DNA from: a virus
Strand: one strand, 5' to 3'
Length of the DNA stretch: 35,992 nucleotides
IMG/VR virus record: IMGVR_UViG_3300047678_000039
Span: 1 to 35,992 of that record
Part shown: positions 7,265-14,046 of the stretch, piece after piece
Layout of the letters: each line of letters opens with the position of its first letter
How positions within the stretch are numbered: position 1 is the first letter of the stretch
Program-made: the position numbers and the translations under genes
Notes under the pieces: generated by a model
What the model was told of the DNA's origin: nothing
The model's input: only the letters and a program-made list of their open reading frames with translations
Database searches by the model: none

Positions 7265-8464
7265 GTGAAGCCCGCAAACCTCATCGAACTCTCTCAGAAC
7301 CGGCTGCCGGCTGAGGAAGTTCTCGCCACCCTGACCTCCAAGAACCAGGCCGAAAGCCTGCAGGCGGGCAAGGATCTAGTCGCCAGCGCAAAGACCCTCG
7401 GCCTCTCGGCCCGTGACTACCTGCGCCTGTCGATCGACACCAAGAAGGGCGAATATGCCAACTCGGAGCTGGACGGCTACGAGACGGCCCTCGCCTTCCT
7501 CGATCTGCCGATCAAGGACGACTTCTCGAAGGGCGTAGTCCTCCAGGCTGCTGCCGAGACCTTCCAGACCTTCCCCGGCGTCCGCGCTCTGTTCCCGGAA
7601 GTCATCGACGACATCGTCCAGTGGAAGTACCGCCAGGACGAGCTGGAGACCATCGACGGCATCATCGCGCAGTCGCGCACGGTGAACGGCGTCGAGATGC
7701 TCACCACGGTCATCGACGACAAGGCCGAGGACTACCAGCAGTACGGCGTGATCGCCGAAGGCTCGCGCATCCCGGTCCGCTCGATCCGTGGCACCGAGCA
7801 TGCGGTGAAGTTCTTCAAGTTCGGTGGCGGCTACGAGTGGACCTACGAGTTCGCCCGTCGCGCCTCGCTCGACATCGTGACGCCTTACGCGGCGCGCATG
7901 GAGCGCGAAGTCCAGATCGGCCAGGTCGCTGTGGCAACCGCCATGCTGATCAACGGTGACGCCGTCCATGACGCCGCCCCGGTGATCAACGGCAAGACCC
8001 TCGCAACCGGCATCGGCGCCGATTACGCTCAAGGCAAGATCAACTGGGAAGTCTTCCTGAAGTGGCTCGTCGAGCGCGCCAAGGCCGGCTGCCCCGTCGA
8101 CACCGTCGTGGGCAACTACGACATGCACTTCGAGTGGCTCCGCATGTTCGCCAAGCCGTCGATCGGCCTGGGCACGCCGCAGGCTGAAGTTCTCCGCGCT
8201 GCGGGCGTCCAGGTGGCTGAGGCCAACCCGCGCTTCCAGTTCAACGTGAACTTCCAGCTCAGCTCGACCGCCCCGGCGCAGAAGCTGATCGGCTTCCGCA
8301 AGAACGAGACCCTGGAAGAGCTGGTCGAGACCGGTTCGGACATCGCCGAGTCGCAGCAGGCGATCGAGAACCAGATGGTCAAGTACGTGAAGACGAAGAA
8401 CAACGGCTACCGCCTGGTCTTCGGCGACACGCGCTCGATCCTGGATCTGTCGCCCGCCACCTAA
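7265..8464 (+). CDS. Major capsid protein
   Basis: A 399-residue protein with HK97-fold features: a helical N-terminus (about 1-90), a central mixed region (ETFQTFPGVRALFPEVIDD) and a segment GGGYEWTYEFARRASLDIV near 190-210 that recalls capsid proteins of siphophages, quoted here as GGGYEWTYEFARR. Cytosines and guanines dominate third positions, as in a highly expressed gene. GTG 7265 follows AAGGA at 7249-7253. A stable UUCG-loop hairpin directly after the stop suggests transcript-level tuning. It should form the icosahedral shell together with the upstream decoration-like protein. Confidence 0.85.
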   Translation: MKPANLIELSQNRLPAEEVLATLTSKNQAESLQAGKDLVASAKTLGLSARDYLRLSIDTKKGEYANSELDGYETALAFLDLPIKDDFSKGVVLQAAAETFQTFPGVRALFPEVIDDIVQWKYRQDELETIDGIIAQSRTVNGVEMLTTVIDDKAEDYQQYGVIAEGSRIPVRSIRGTEHAVKFFKFGGGYEWTYEFARRASLDIVTPYAARMEREVQIGQVAVATAMLINGDAVHDAAPVINGKTLATGIGADYAQGKINWEVFLKWLVERAKAGCPVDTVVGNYDMHFEWLRMFAKPSIGLGTPQAEVLRAAGVQVAEANPRFQFNVNFQLSSTAPAQKLIGFRKNETLEELVETGSDIAESQQAIENQMVKYVKTKNNGYRLVFGDTRSILDLSPAT

Positions 8465-8470
8465 TTGAGC

Positions 8471-8496
8471 GGGGGGGCTTCGGCCCCCCTCTCTTC
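8471..8496 (+). terminator. Hairpin after the major capsid gene
   Basis: GGGGGGC at 8472-8478 and GCCCCCC at 8483-8489 form a 7-bp GC stem capped by a TTCG tetraloop, followed by a pyrimidine-rich tract TCTCTTC. This is a probable partial terminator or mRNA 3'-end stabiliser, lowering expression of downstream neck genes relative to capsid. The absence of a pure T run makes full termination unlikely. Confidence 0.65.
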
Positions 8497-8514
8497 TCCC
8501 ATTGGAGATCCTTC

Positions 8515-8799
8515 GTGAAGTACCTCGTTGAAACCCTTGGTGACTATGGCCTCCACGACCTGTTCGGCATGCAGGAAGTCGCCGCGCACCGCCCCAGCGT
8601 CGTCAAGAACTCGGCGTTCATCGAAGCTCAGCGTGGGCGTAAGCTCAAGGTGATCGAAGAGCTGGCCGACGAAGCTGACGACAAGACCCTGGCCGATGCC
8701 GCTGTCGATGCCCTCGACAAGGCGGTCGCCGCCCTGCCGCGTCCGTCGAAGGACGAACCCAAGCCGGCTGCTGCGAAGCCCGCCACGGCGAAGAAGTAA
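8515..8799 (+). CDS. Small head protein with Ala/Lys/Pro-rich tail
   Basis: A 94-residue protein starting at GTG with GGAG about 8 bases upstream. Residues 1-60 are helical (YLVETLGDYGLHDLFGMQEV). The last 25 residues are a low-complexity PKPAAAKPATAKK tail, positively charged, which could touch DNA or the capsid interior. I do not recognise a family. Genes of this size right after the capsid gene often encode head-completion or capsid-associated proteins. Confidence 0.6.
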   Translation: MKYLVETLGDYGLHDLFGMQEVAAHRPSVVKNSAFIEAQRGRKLKVIEELADEADDKTLADAAVDALDKAVAALPRPSKDEPKPAAAKPATAKK

Positions 8800-8805
8800 C
8801 CCGAC

Positions 8806-9510
8806 ATGGTCTGGGCAGGCACTCCCTTCGCCCGGAAGATCGAGTTCAGCACTGGTCTCCCGACCGGTGCTGTCTCGTTTTCGCTTATGGGAAATGACGG
8901 CTCCGAGATCCGCGCTGGTACCGTTGCACACGATGCCGACGCGATCAGCACGCTCCTCGTCATCGACGGGGCCGACAATTCCTGTGACAAGCCCTTCTTC
9001 GAGAACCGCACAGTCACCTGGAACTATGTGACCAGCGAAGGCGTGGTCAGCGACCGCGTCACCTACCGGGTCGACAAGCCCCTCCCCTTCGCCGTTTCGC
9101 CTGAGGGTGTGCGCGGTAAGATTGGGATCGAGAACCACGAGCTGGTCGACGAGCTGGTCGATCTGGTCACCGCCTATTCCGAGTTCTCGTCGATGGTCGA
9201 TCCTGACGCGCTGGCAACAGCAGCCTCGGCCGGCGACCGTTCAACCCTGCTCTGCCTTCACGCGATCGAGGCGATTGCTGCCCTCATGGTGCTGCCGACG
9301 ATCCAACTGCGTGCACCGCAGAAGGAGACTAGCGGTACCAACGAGTTCGCCCGCTTCAACAAGATCGACTGGAGCCGGATCGAACTCGATCTCGTCGCCA
9401 GCATCGCGCGTGCTCGCGCTGAGATTGATCCGACGTTCGACGGCACGGGAGCGGGGGCTTTCATGTTCGGAACCGCACCACGCGAGACCGACGCCATCAC
9501 AGGTGCCTGA
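8806..9510 (+). CDS. Head-tail connector (adaptor) protein
   Basis: A 234-residue protein with two parts. Residues 1-95 look like an Ig-like beta domain (FARKIEFSTGLPTGAVSFSL). Residues about 105-215 are helical (VDELVDLVTAYSEFSSM...DWSRIELDLVASIARARAEIDP) and resemble gp6/gp15-type adaptors that form the ring under the portal. The stop codon's A overlaps the next gene's ATG in TGATG. Context between capsid and tail-completion genes supports the role. The Ig-like extension is unusual for this family and may add a surface contact. Confidence 0.58.
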   Translation: MVWAGTPFARKIEFSTGLPTGAVSFSLMGNDGSEIRAGTVAHDADAISTLLVIDGADNSCDKPFFENRTVTWNYVTSEGVVSDRVTYRVDKPLPFAVSPEGVRGKIGIENHELVDELVDLVTAYSEFSSMVDPDALATAASAGDRSTLLCLHAIEAIAALMVLPTIQLRAPQKETSGTNEFARFNKIDWSRIELDLVASIARARAEIDPTFDGTGAGAFMFGTAPRETDAITGA

Positions 9511-9953
9511 TGAGCTTCGGCCTATCGAATATCTACAAGTCGCTGGTCCGCCACCTGGTGGACACGGTCGCTGAGATCGAACGCTCGGGCGCAAGCCCGG
9601 ACATCGAATACTACCCGTGGGATAGCCGCGGCGACCAGTCGGAACTGCCGACCAAGGATCTCATCGGCCTGGCGGGCTGGACCTTCAAGGAGGACAAGGG
9701 CCTCTGGCTGATCCACACCGGGATCACGCTCTCGACGTTCAACGACGAAAACCTGTTTCGCGAGATCGCCATCCTCGACGTGATCCACGATATGTGGGGC
9801 GAAGGCCAGACGGTCCTCCTACGCGACAACGCGGGCAACGAGATCACCCAGCTGGTGGTCTCCGACTTCGAGATGATGCCAGCTGGCACGTCGGAGAAGC
9901 GGAACATGCGCCCTGTTGGCATAGAGCTGCTGCGGACAGCACCTGGTGGCTGA
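9510..9953 (+). CDS. Tail terminator/completion-like protein
   Basis: A 147-residue protein. It begins with a helix (SNIYKSLVRHLVDTVAEIERSG) and continues with alternating strands (WLIHTGITLSTFNDENLFREIAILDVI), the general order seen in small proteins that cap the tail tube and join it to the neck (lambda gpU-like). Translation is coupled by a TGATG junction upstream and an 8-base overlap with the next gene. The family assignment is tentative; a neck stopper is the main alternative. Confidence 0.5.
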   Translation: MSFGLSNIYKSLVRHLVDTVAEIERSGASPDIEYYPWDSRGDQSELPTKDLIGLAGWTFKEDKGLWLIHTGITLSTFNDENLFREIAILDVIHDMWGEGQTVLLRDNAGNEITQLVVSDFEMMPAGTSEKRNMRPVGIELLRTAPGG

Positions 9954-10881
9954 TTGGCAGATCAATTTCGGTTGGACGTCCAGTAACCAAAAGACCGACT
10001 CCGCTGCCGTTCGCGAGATCAAGACGAACAGCGATGCCTTCGCGCGCATGATCGTCAACCAGGTCGCCGTCGCCGCGGGTAAGAAGGTCTACACCGAAGC
10101 TCGTCGAGCATTGCAGCGCAGCGTCCGCAAGGAGGTCCAGCGCGAGATCGGCCGCATGGCAATGAACATCGCCCGATCGACGACGGTCCCTGACAAGCGC
10201 ACGGGACCTTATGGCCCGATGAGCCTCTTCGGCAGCGACACGCTATCGGAGGACGGCGACAGCATCCGGGTGTCCGACACCTACCTCAACACTTTCGGGC
10301 GCCAGTTCACAGGCTTCAAGCGCCAGGACTCCAAGATCAAATGGTCGAAGCGCACCGATAAATACATGCGCCGGAAGCAGCGCGACGGCTTCGGGGGCAG
10401 CTGGTTCAAGCGCACTGGTGAACTCGAAGACTACCTGGGAAACCTCGGCAGCGACGAGTACGAAGCCGCCTTCGGGCCAGTCACTGTGCTGTTCACTCGG
10501 CTGCCCTCCGCGGCCACCGAGGGGGCACGCCTGACCAATACCAGCGCCAAGGGTCAGGTGTCATCCAAGACGGTAGCGGTTGGACGGCTCGAGGTGCTGG
10601 TCTTCAACCGGATCACGCCGGCGATGATGCCGGGTCTGGCTACGATGGACTACCGCTCGAACCCTCAACCTGGGGTCGGTGCCGCGCAGCTCCTATCCGG
10701 CGACCAAGCCGTGAAGCTGCAAGCTGGCAAGCAATCCCGCCCTGCCATCGATCCGTTCGTGAGCTTCTACCTGACGCGCGCGATCCCGAACGCCGTGTGG
10801 CGGCGCACCGAGCGCGTCGTCAAGGACAGCGCACGGCGCACCAGCTTCTCGGGCAAGGGTTCGGACTTCGGGGGCGTTTAG
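9946..10881 (+). CDS. Neck/tail-completion structural protein
   Basis: A 311-residue basic protein starting at GTG 9946. The N-terminal 90 residues have helices rich in Arg and Lys (KKVYTEARRALQRSVRKEVQREI), similar in feel to HK97 gp10-type tail-completion proteins but about twice as long. The middle contains a substrate-like aromatic region (FKRQDSKIKWSKRTDKYMRRK), quoted in part only. It ends where a convergent minus-strand gene ends: the two stop codons share TTAG at 10878-10881. Function is inferred from order between the terminator-like protein and the tail tube gene. Confidence 0.5.
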   Translation: MADWQINFGWTSSNQKTDSAAVREIKTNSDAFARMIVNQVAVAAGKKVYTEARRALQRSVRKEVQREIGRMAMNIARSTTVPDKRTGPYGPMSLFGSDTLSEDGDSIRVSDTYLNTFGRQFTGFKRQDSKIKWSKRTDKYMRRKQRDGFGGSWFKRTGELEDYLGNLGSDEYEAAFGPVTVLFTRLPSAATEGARLTNTSAKGQVSSKTVAVGRLEVLVFNRITPAMMPGLATMDYRSNPQPGVGAAQLLSGDQAVKLQAGKQSRPAIDPFVSFYLTRAIPNAVWRRTERVVKDSARRTSFSGKGSDFGGV

Positions 10882-11429
10882 CCCAACATGCAGATGTAGA
10901 TGCCGAGCTGGCGATCGACGCGCGCTACCTTGCGTCCGTCGATCATGTCGTCCCGCTCGACTGGGGTCGTCGTGATGAAACGGCCAGTCTCGAAGTTGGA
11001 GCGCATGCCGCGGTCGAAGGCCTCACGGCTTTCCGGCTCGTAGGTTCCCCAGATCGGGGGCTGGTCCTTCAGGCCGGTATCCTTCTCCAGCGTCGTCACT
11101 GGATCGATGGCCTTACCACGCTTCTGCCAGGCGAACTGGGCTGTCGCCTCGAACATCCGGAAGTTGCGGAAGAGCGTGCGGCCCGAGACCTCGCTCGCTC
11201 CGTGCTCTCCGAGCATGAACACGGTCCCGTCTGGGTCCTTGATCACCATGCCGGCTTTGAGGGGTAGGCCGGGCTGAACCCGGAGCAGCCTGCGAGGCAG
11301 GTTGAATTGGAAGGATGGGACCTCACCCTGGCCGGGTTCGTTGATCACGCCCGAGAACGTGCCGGAGCCTCCAACGAGGATCGCGAACTTAACCGTGAAG
11401 CGGCTGTCAACCGCTGATAGTGAGGGCAT
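10878..11429 (-). CDS. Structural-looking protein on the opposite strand
   Basis: A 183-residue protein on the minus strand with good coding character. Segments such as FNLPRRLLRVQPGLPLKAGMVI, quoted as FNLPRRLLRVQPG, and GTVFMLGEHGASEV suggest a compact beta protein, and the end RDDMIDGRKVARVDRQLGIYIC resembles neck or head-closure proteins that sit between connector and tail-tube genes. It occupies that slot but is inverted. Its start overlaps the end of the GIY-YIG gene by 23 bases, so it is co-transcribed with the homing gene and the ribbon-helix-helix gene. Plus-strand readthrough needed for the tail genes would be antisense to it. The structural role is inferred. Confidence 0.5.
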   Translation of the reverse strand: MPSLSAVDSRFTVKFAILVGGSGTFSGVINEPGQGEVPSFQFNLPRRLLRVQPGLPLKAGMVIKDPDGTVFMLGEHGASEVSGRTLFRNFRMFEATAQFAWQKRGKAIDPVTTLEKDTGLKDQPPIWGTYEPESREAFDRGMRSNFETGRFITTTPVERDDMIDGRKVARVDRQLGIYICMLG

Positions 11430-12138
11430 GGCTCTTCTTTCGAGGTTCGAGCGGAGTGTTTAGGGCGGCTTCCAAAGGCCATCCGAGTTTAAGCCTTCGG
11501 GCCAGTGACTGTCGGCTCAGTCCAAACCGTTCAGCGAGTTGAGGGATCGACGTAACCTGCCCCTGGAAGATTACTGGTTTGGCAGAGCGACGACGTGCTT
11601 CGCTCATCCTTGCTCGGGTTGTCCGGGACATGACCTTGCCGACCTTAATGGACCGCATTTTCTCTAAGCTCTCAGGGGAGTGCTTTCGGCCAGTCTGAGA
11701 CCGGCTCATCTTCCTTCGCGTATCGTCCGAAGGAGTTTTGCCATATGCAGCTGTAGCCATTTTCAGTTTGGTTTCTATGGATGCTCGACGCATGCCCTGA
11801 ACGTCGATCACATCTATATTAAATCCTCGACTTCGATGGTGGCTTTCGAAGATCGAGATAAAGTGACCCTCTAACCTAGGGAGATCCTCCGCAGACGCGA
11901 TCGTGAGTACGTCAGCAATAAAGTCGTCTTCGCCAAATTTATTGAAGGCACTCTGCAGATGGAGGTTATGATGATACCCCTTCCTCAGGCCATGTAGATG
12001 GGTCCGTAGTCGCTCTCGTACATTGACACTTCGGCCAACGTATAACTTCCCGTTTGACAGGCACCAGATCGCGTAAACGCCGGGGCGCGGCGGAAGCGGA
12101 TCGAGTTGCAATGAGGGAAAGTTAGTTAGCAACCGCAA
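11407..12138 (-). CDS. GIY-YIG homing endonuclease with NUMOD-type DNA-binding repeats
   Basis: The GIY-YIG catalytic domain spans about residues 18-105: PGVYAIWCLSNGKLYVGRS holds the GVY and YVG signature, followed by a conserved Arg in NVRERL and a Glu in RLEGHFI. Downstream are NUMOD3-like segments (YGKTPSDDTRRKMSRSQTG, HSPESLEKMRSIKVGK, SRTTRARMSEARR) and a C-terminal HTH (SIPQLAERFGLSRQSLARRLK), which bind target DNA. The enzyme would make a site-specific break to spread its own gene. I chose TTG 12138, with GAGGGG just upstream; TTG 12132 is possible. The longer frame to 12213 lies inside the ribbon-helix-helix gene. GC content is lower than in flanking structural genes, consistent with invasion. 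Confidence 0.85.
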   Translation of the reverse strand: MRLLTNFPSLQLDPLPPRPGVYAIWCLSNGKLYVGRSVNVRERLRTHLHGLRKGYHHNLHLQSAFNKFGEDDFIADVLTIASAEDLPRLEGHFISIFESHHRSRGFNIDVIDVQGMRRASIETKLKMATAAYGKTPSDDTRRKMSRSQTGRKHSPESLEKMRSIKVGKVMSRTTRARMSEARRRSAKPVIFQGQVTSIPQLAERFGLSRQSLARRLKLGWPLEAALNTPLEPRKKSHALTISG

Positions 12139-12328
12139 TACACCCCTCAGGAAACTCCCGCGCAACCAAGCCAAGCAGGGCCTCCCGAACATCCATCTTG
12201 GCACCGAGGCCAATTCGAATGAGTTCGATACAGACGGCGTTCTGCGTCTTGTCCGAACTGATCGCCCGTTCGGCGACCTCCAGGTACAGATCCTCGGGCA
12301 GTCGTAGAGTAAAGGGACGAACTTTCAC
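12122..12328 (-). CDS. Arc/CopG-type ribbon-helix-helix protein
   Basis: A 68-residue protein starting at GTG with AGGA 5 bases upstream. RPFTLRLPEDLYLEVAERA and the following helix match the Arc-like ribbon-helix-helix fold: a strand whose side chains enter the major groove, then two helices. Such proteins dimerise and repress promoters. It is the first gene of the minus-strand island and diverges from the major tail protein gene, so it may control its own promoter, the tail promoter, or the homing gene. The end overlaps the GIY-YIG gene by about 17 bases. Confidence 0.75.
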   Translation of the reverse strand: MKVRPFTLRLPEDLYLEVAERAISSDKTQNAVCIELIRIGLGAKMDVREALLGLVAREFPEGCIAVAN

Positions 12329-12367
12329 TAGAGTCCTAACGCGGTTCTTCGTGGTGCCCCCCCGTTT

Positions 12368-12396
12368 TCATTGTCCGCCTTCGCCTCGCCGGTCAA
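12368..12396 (-). promoter_or_regulatory. Possible promoter for the minus-strand island
   Basis: On the minus strand CTTGACC (TTGACC at 12396-12391) matches the alphaproteobacterial -35 consensus. The hexamer 17 bases further, CAATGA at 12373-12368, is only a weak -10. It lies about 40 bases before the GTG of the ribbon-helix-helix gene. This is a suggestion only. Confidence 0.25.
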
Positions 12397-12416
12397 GGGA
12401 AAGTGGAGTTTCAACC

Positions 12417-12431
12417 ATGCAGATGGAATAG
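12417..12431 (+). other. Possible four-codon leader minicistron before the major tail gene
   Basis: GTGGAG at 12403-12408 precedes ATG CAG ATG GAA TAG at 12417-12431 with 8-base spacing. The major tail protein ATG follows at 12435, itself preceded by GGAA. The leader could feed ribosomes onto the tail gene by reinitiation. It might equally be a chance ATG in a strong ribosome-loading region. Confidence 0.3.
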
Positions 12432-12434
12432 TTC

Positions 12435-13271
12435 ATGGCCGACGTTAAGAATAGCGCATTCCTCTTGGGTGAAGCCACCCTGATGATGGTCCCCTACGCG
12501 GACCCCACTCCCGTGTTCGAGCTGACCCCTGACCTCCACTCGGTCGGCATGGTTCGCAACGTGACGCTGAACTCGGAGTCCGACCAGGTCGAACTGCGCA
12601 AGGGCATCATGCAGCTGCTCGTCGACTCCAAGAAGTCGAACGTGAAGGTGTCGCTCTCCACTGAGGTCTACGAGTTCTCGGCGCAGAACGTGTACCGCTC
12701 GCTCTCGCTCGCCAAGACCGCGACCAGCACGAAGCGCGGCAAGCTGAAGACCGCCGTCACGAACGCCGGCTCCGCGACGATCGTTATCACCAGCGACCCC
12801 ATCCCAGGTGAAAGCGCCACCGCGATCAGCCAGGCCAGCGACATCCCCAACGGTTCGACGATCATGATCCAGGTGGCCGGCGTCGGCAACGACTACGTCC
12901 TCCCGGTGCGCGTGACCGCGAACACCACGACCACGACCGGCGACTTTACCGTCACCGCGGCTGTGCCGACTGGTATGAGCTTCCCGGCCGGTTCGCGCGT
13001 CTGGGTCGTGAACGAGGTCGAGGTCGGCTCGATCGAAGAGCAGGACTTCTTCAAGGTGAAGGTGGTCGGCACTCTGTCGAACAACGAGCGCCCGCTCGCT
13101 ATCGTCTTCCCGAAGGTGAAGGTCTCGAAGGGCTTCCAGCTCCAGTTCGACGAAGGCAACTACACCTCCATGCCGTTCGAGTTCTCGCCGTACTTCCTCG
13201 CCGGCTCCGAAGTCTCGGGCCGTCTGGCGGAAATCGGCACCACGGCATTGGCCAAGGCTTACCTCGCCTAA
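12435..13271 (+). CDS. Major tail protein (tail tube)
   Basis: A 278-residue, Thr/Ser/Val-rich protein with a beta-sandwich pattern (KKSNVKVSLSTEVYEFSAQNVYRSL, quoted as NVKVSLSTEVYEFS). The middle (about residues 105-195) looks like an inserted surface domain (GESATAISQASDIPNGSTI). Regular GC-rich codons suggest high expression. It lies directly before the G/GT chaperone pair and the tape measure gene, the conserved position of the tail tube subunit in siphophages. A strong hairpin after the stop resembles the one after the capsid gene. Confidence 0.78.
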   Translation: MADVKNSAFLLGEATLMMVPYADPTPVFELTPDLHSVGMVRNVTLNSESDQVELRKGIMQLLVDSKKSNVKVSLSTEVYEFSAQNVYRSLSLAKTATSTKRGKLKTAVTNAGSATIVITSDPIPGESATAISQASDIPNGSTIMIQVAGVGNDYVLPVRVTANTTTTTGDFTVTAAVPTGMSFPAGSRVWVVNEVEVGSIEEQDFFKVKVVGTLSNNERPLAIVFPKVKVSKGFQLQFDEGNYTSMPFEFSPYFLAGSEVSGRLAEIGTTALAKAYLA

Positions 13272-13300
13272 ACCACAACATTAAACCTTGAACACTTCGA

Positions 13301-13329
13301 CAGCCCGCCGTAATTGGCGGGCTGTTCTT
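13301..13329 (+). terminator. Hairpin after the major tail protein gene
   Basis: CAGCCCGCC (13301-13309) pairs perfectly with GGCGGGCTG (13316-13324) around the loop GTAATT, followed by TTCTTG. This 9-bp stem is a likely partial terminator that reduces transcription into the chaperone and tape measure genes. Confidence 0.75.
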
Positions 13330-13354
13330 GTGGGGGGCTACCACAAGGCTTCCA

Positions 13355-13756
13355 GTGACAATCGACAAACCCGCCCGGACTTTCGACCTCACCATCAATG
13401 GTGAGGCGACGAAGGTCGTGATGTCCTTCGCCATGTTCCAAGAGATCATGAAGGTCATCCCCTCCCCCGAGAACATCGCCCACCTCCTGATCCAGGATTT
13501 CTACCTGCGCGAGTACGTCGTTCGTCGCCTGCTGACCGGCAAGAAGACGGTCAACTCGGACGAGGACATGGTCGATCTGTTCGAGCTGAACCTCGACGAC
13601 GACGCAGTCGATGAAATGATCCTGTGGATCACGGATCATATTCTCTATTTTTTTACGAGCACCGCCGAGAAATCGATGGTCCTCGGAAGCAAGTACCAAG
13701 CAAAAATGACGGACCTGACCCAATCGGCCCGATCACAGACTGGTGCGGAAAGTTAA
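13355..13756 (+). CDS. Tail assembly chaperone (gpG-like)
   Basis: A protein of about 133 residues, helical in its second half (ENIAHLLIQDFYLREYVVRRLLTG; LDDDAVDEMILWITDHIL), each quoted in part. It occupies the position of lambda gpG, which coats the tape measure protein and recruits tail tube subunits. GTG 13355 has AAGG 6 bases upstream and gives a natural N-terminus (TIDKPARTFDLTING); the TTG at 13328 lies in the preceding hairpin region. A T7 run near the end allows a -1 shift into the gpT-like frame. Confidence 0.7.
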   Translation: MTIDKPARTFDLTINGEATKVVMSFAMFQEIMKVIPSPENIAHLLIQDFYLREYVVRRLLTGKKTVNSDEDMVDLFELNLDDDAVDEMILWITDHILYFFTSTAEKSMVLGSKYQAKMTDLTQSARSQTGAES

Positions 13757-14046
13757 CCCTAGACGAAGCGTGCCAGTGGGTCTTTGACTGCTGTGAAAGT
13801 GATCTCGACGAAATCTACTGGCGGTATTCTTTTTGGGAACTTAGAAAAAGGGTTGAGCTGAAGGTGGGTTTTACCACTGCGAGTTTCATGGCGAATTACT
13901 CGACCTTGGTAGAGGTAGCAGCGTCCGCACTCGGCGGGAAAAAGGAAACCAAGCCGACCCGTCGCGAAGATGTCGACGAGGATCTCACCCAGCTCTCCGC
14001 TGGCCAGTACCTCGCCCGCTTTGACCAACTGCTGAGCTTCGGCTGA
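13355..14046 (+). CDS. Tail assembly chaperone fusion (gpGT-like) by -1 frameshift
   Basis: The -1 frame stays open from before the gpG stop to 14046 and encodes a helical domain (LDEACQWVFDCCESDLDEIYWRYSFWELRKRVELK, quoted only as DEIYWRYSFWELRKRVELK) typical of T-type extensions. The T part lacks its own plausible start, and the tape measure gene starts at its stop (TGATG). In siphophages the fused form binds the tape measure protein while free G and GT chaperone tail assembly. The likely slip point is 13648-13654. After slippage the reading continues FYEHRREIDG and on to SFG at the end. Confidence 0.7.
13648..13654 (+). promoter_or_regulatory. Programmed -1 ribosomal slip site (T TTT TTT)
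   Basis: Seven Ts lie with codons TAT TTT TTT in the gpG frame, an exact X XXY YYZ heptamer, so both tRNAs can re-pair after moving back one base. The frame reached is the gpT-like one. A secondary candidate is the A5 run at 13702-13706 (GCA AAA ATG), where re-pairing in the A site is imperfect. Confidence 0.6.

Noticed and set aside
12139-12213. N-terminal extension of the GIY-YIG endonuclease
   Set aside because: These codons lie inside the ribbon-helix-helix gene in another frame and add no known domain; a TTG start behind GAGGGG fits better.
13702-13706. A5 run as the main frameshift site for gpGT
   Set aside because: In the gpG frame GCA AAA ATG, the A-site codon cannot re-pair well after a -1 shift; T TTT TTT upstream is a perfect heptamer. 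Kept only as an alternative.
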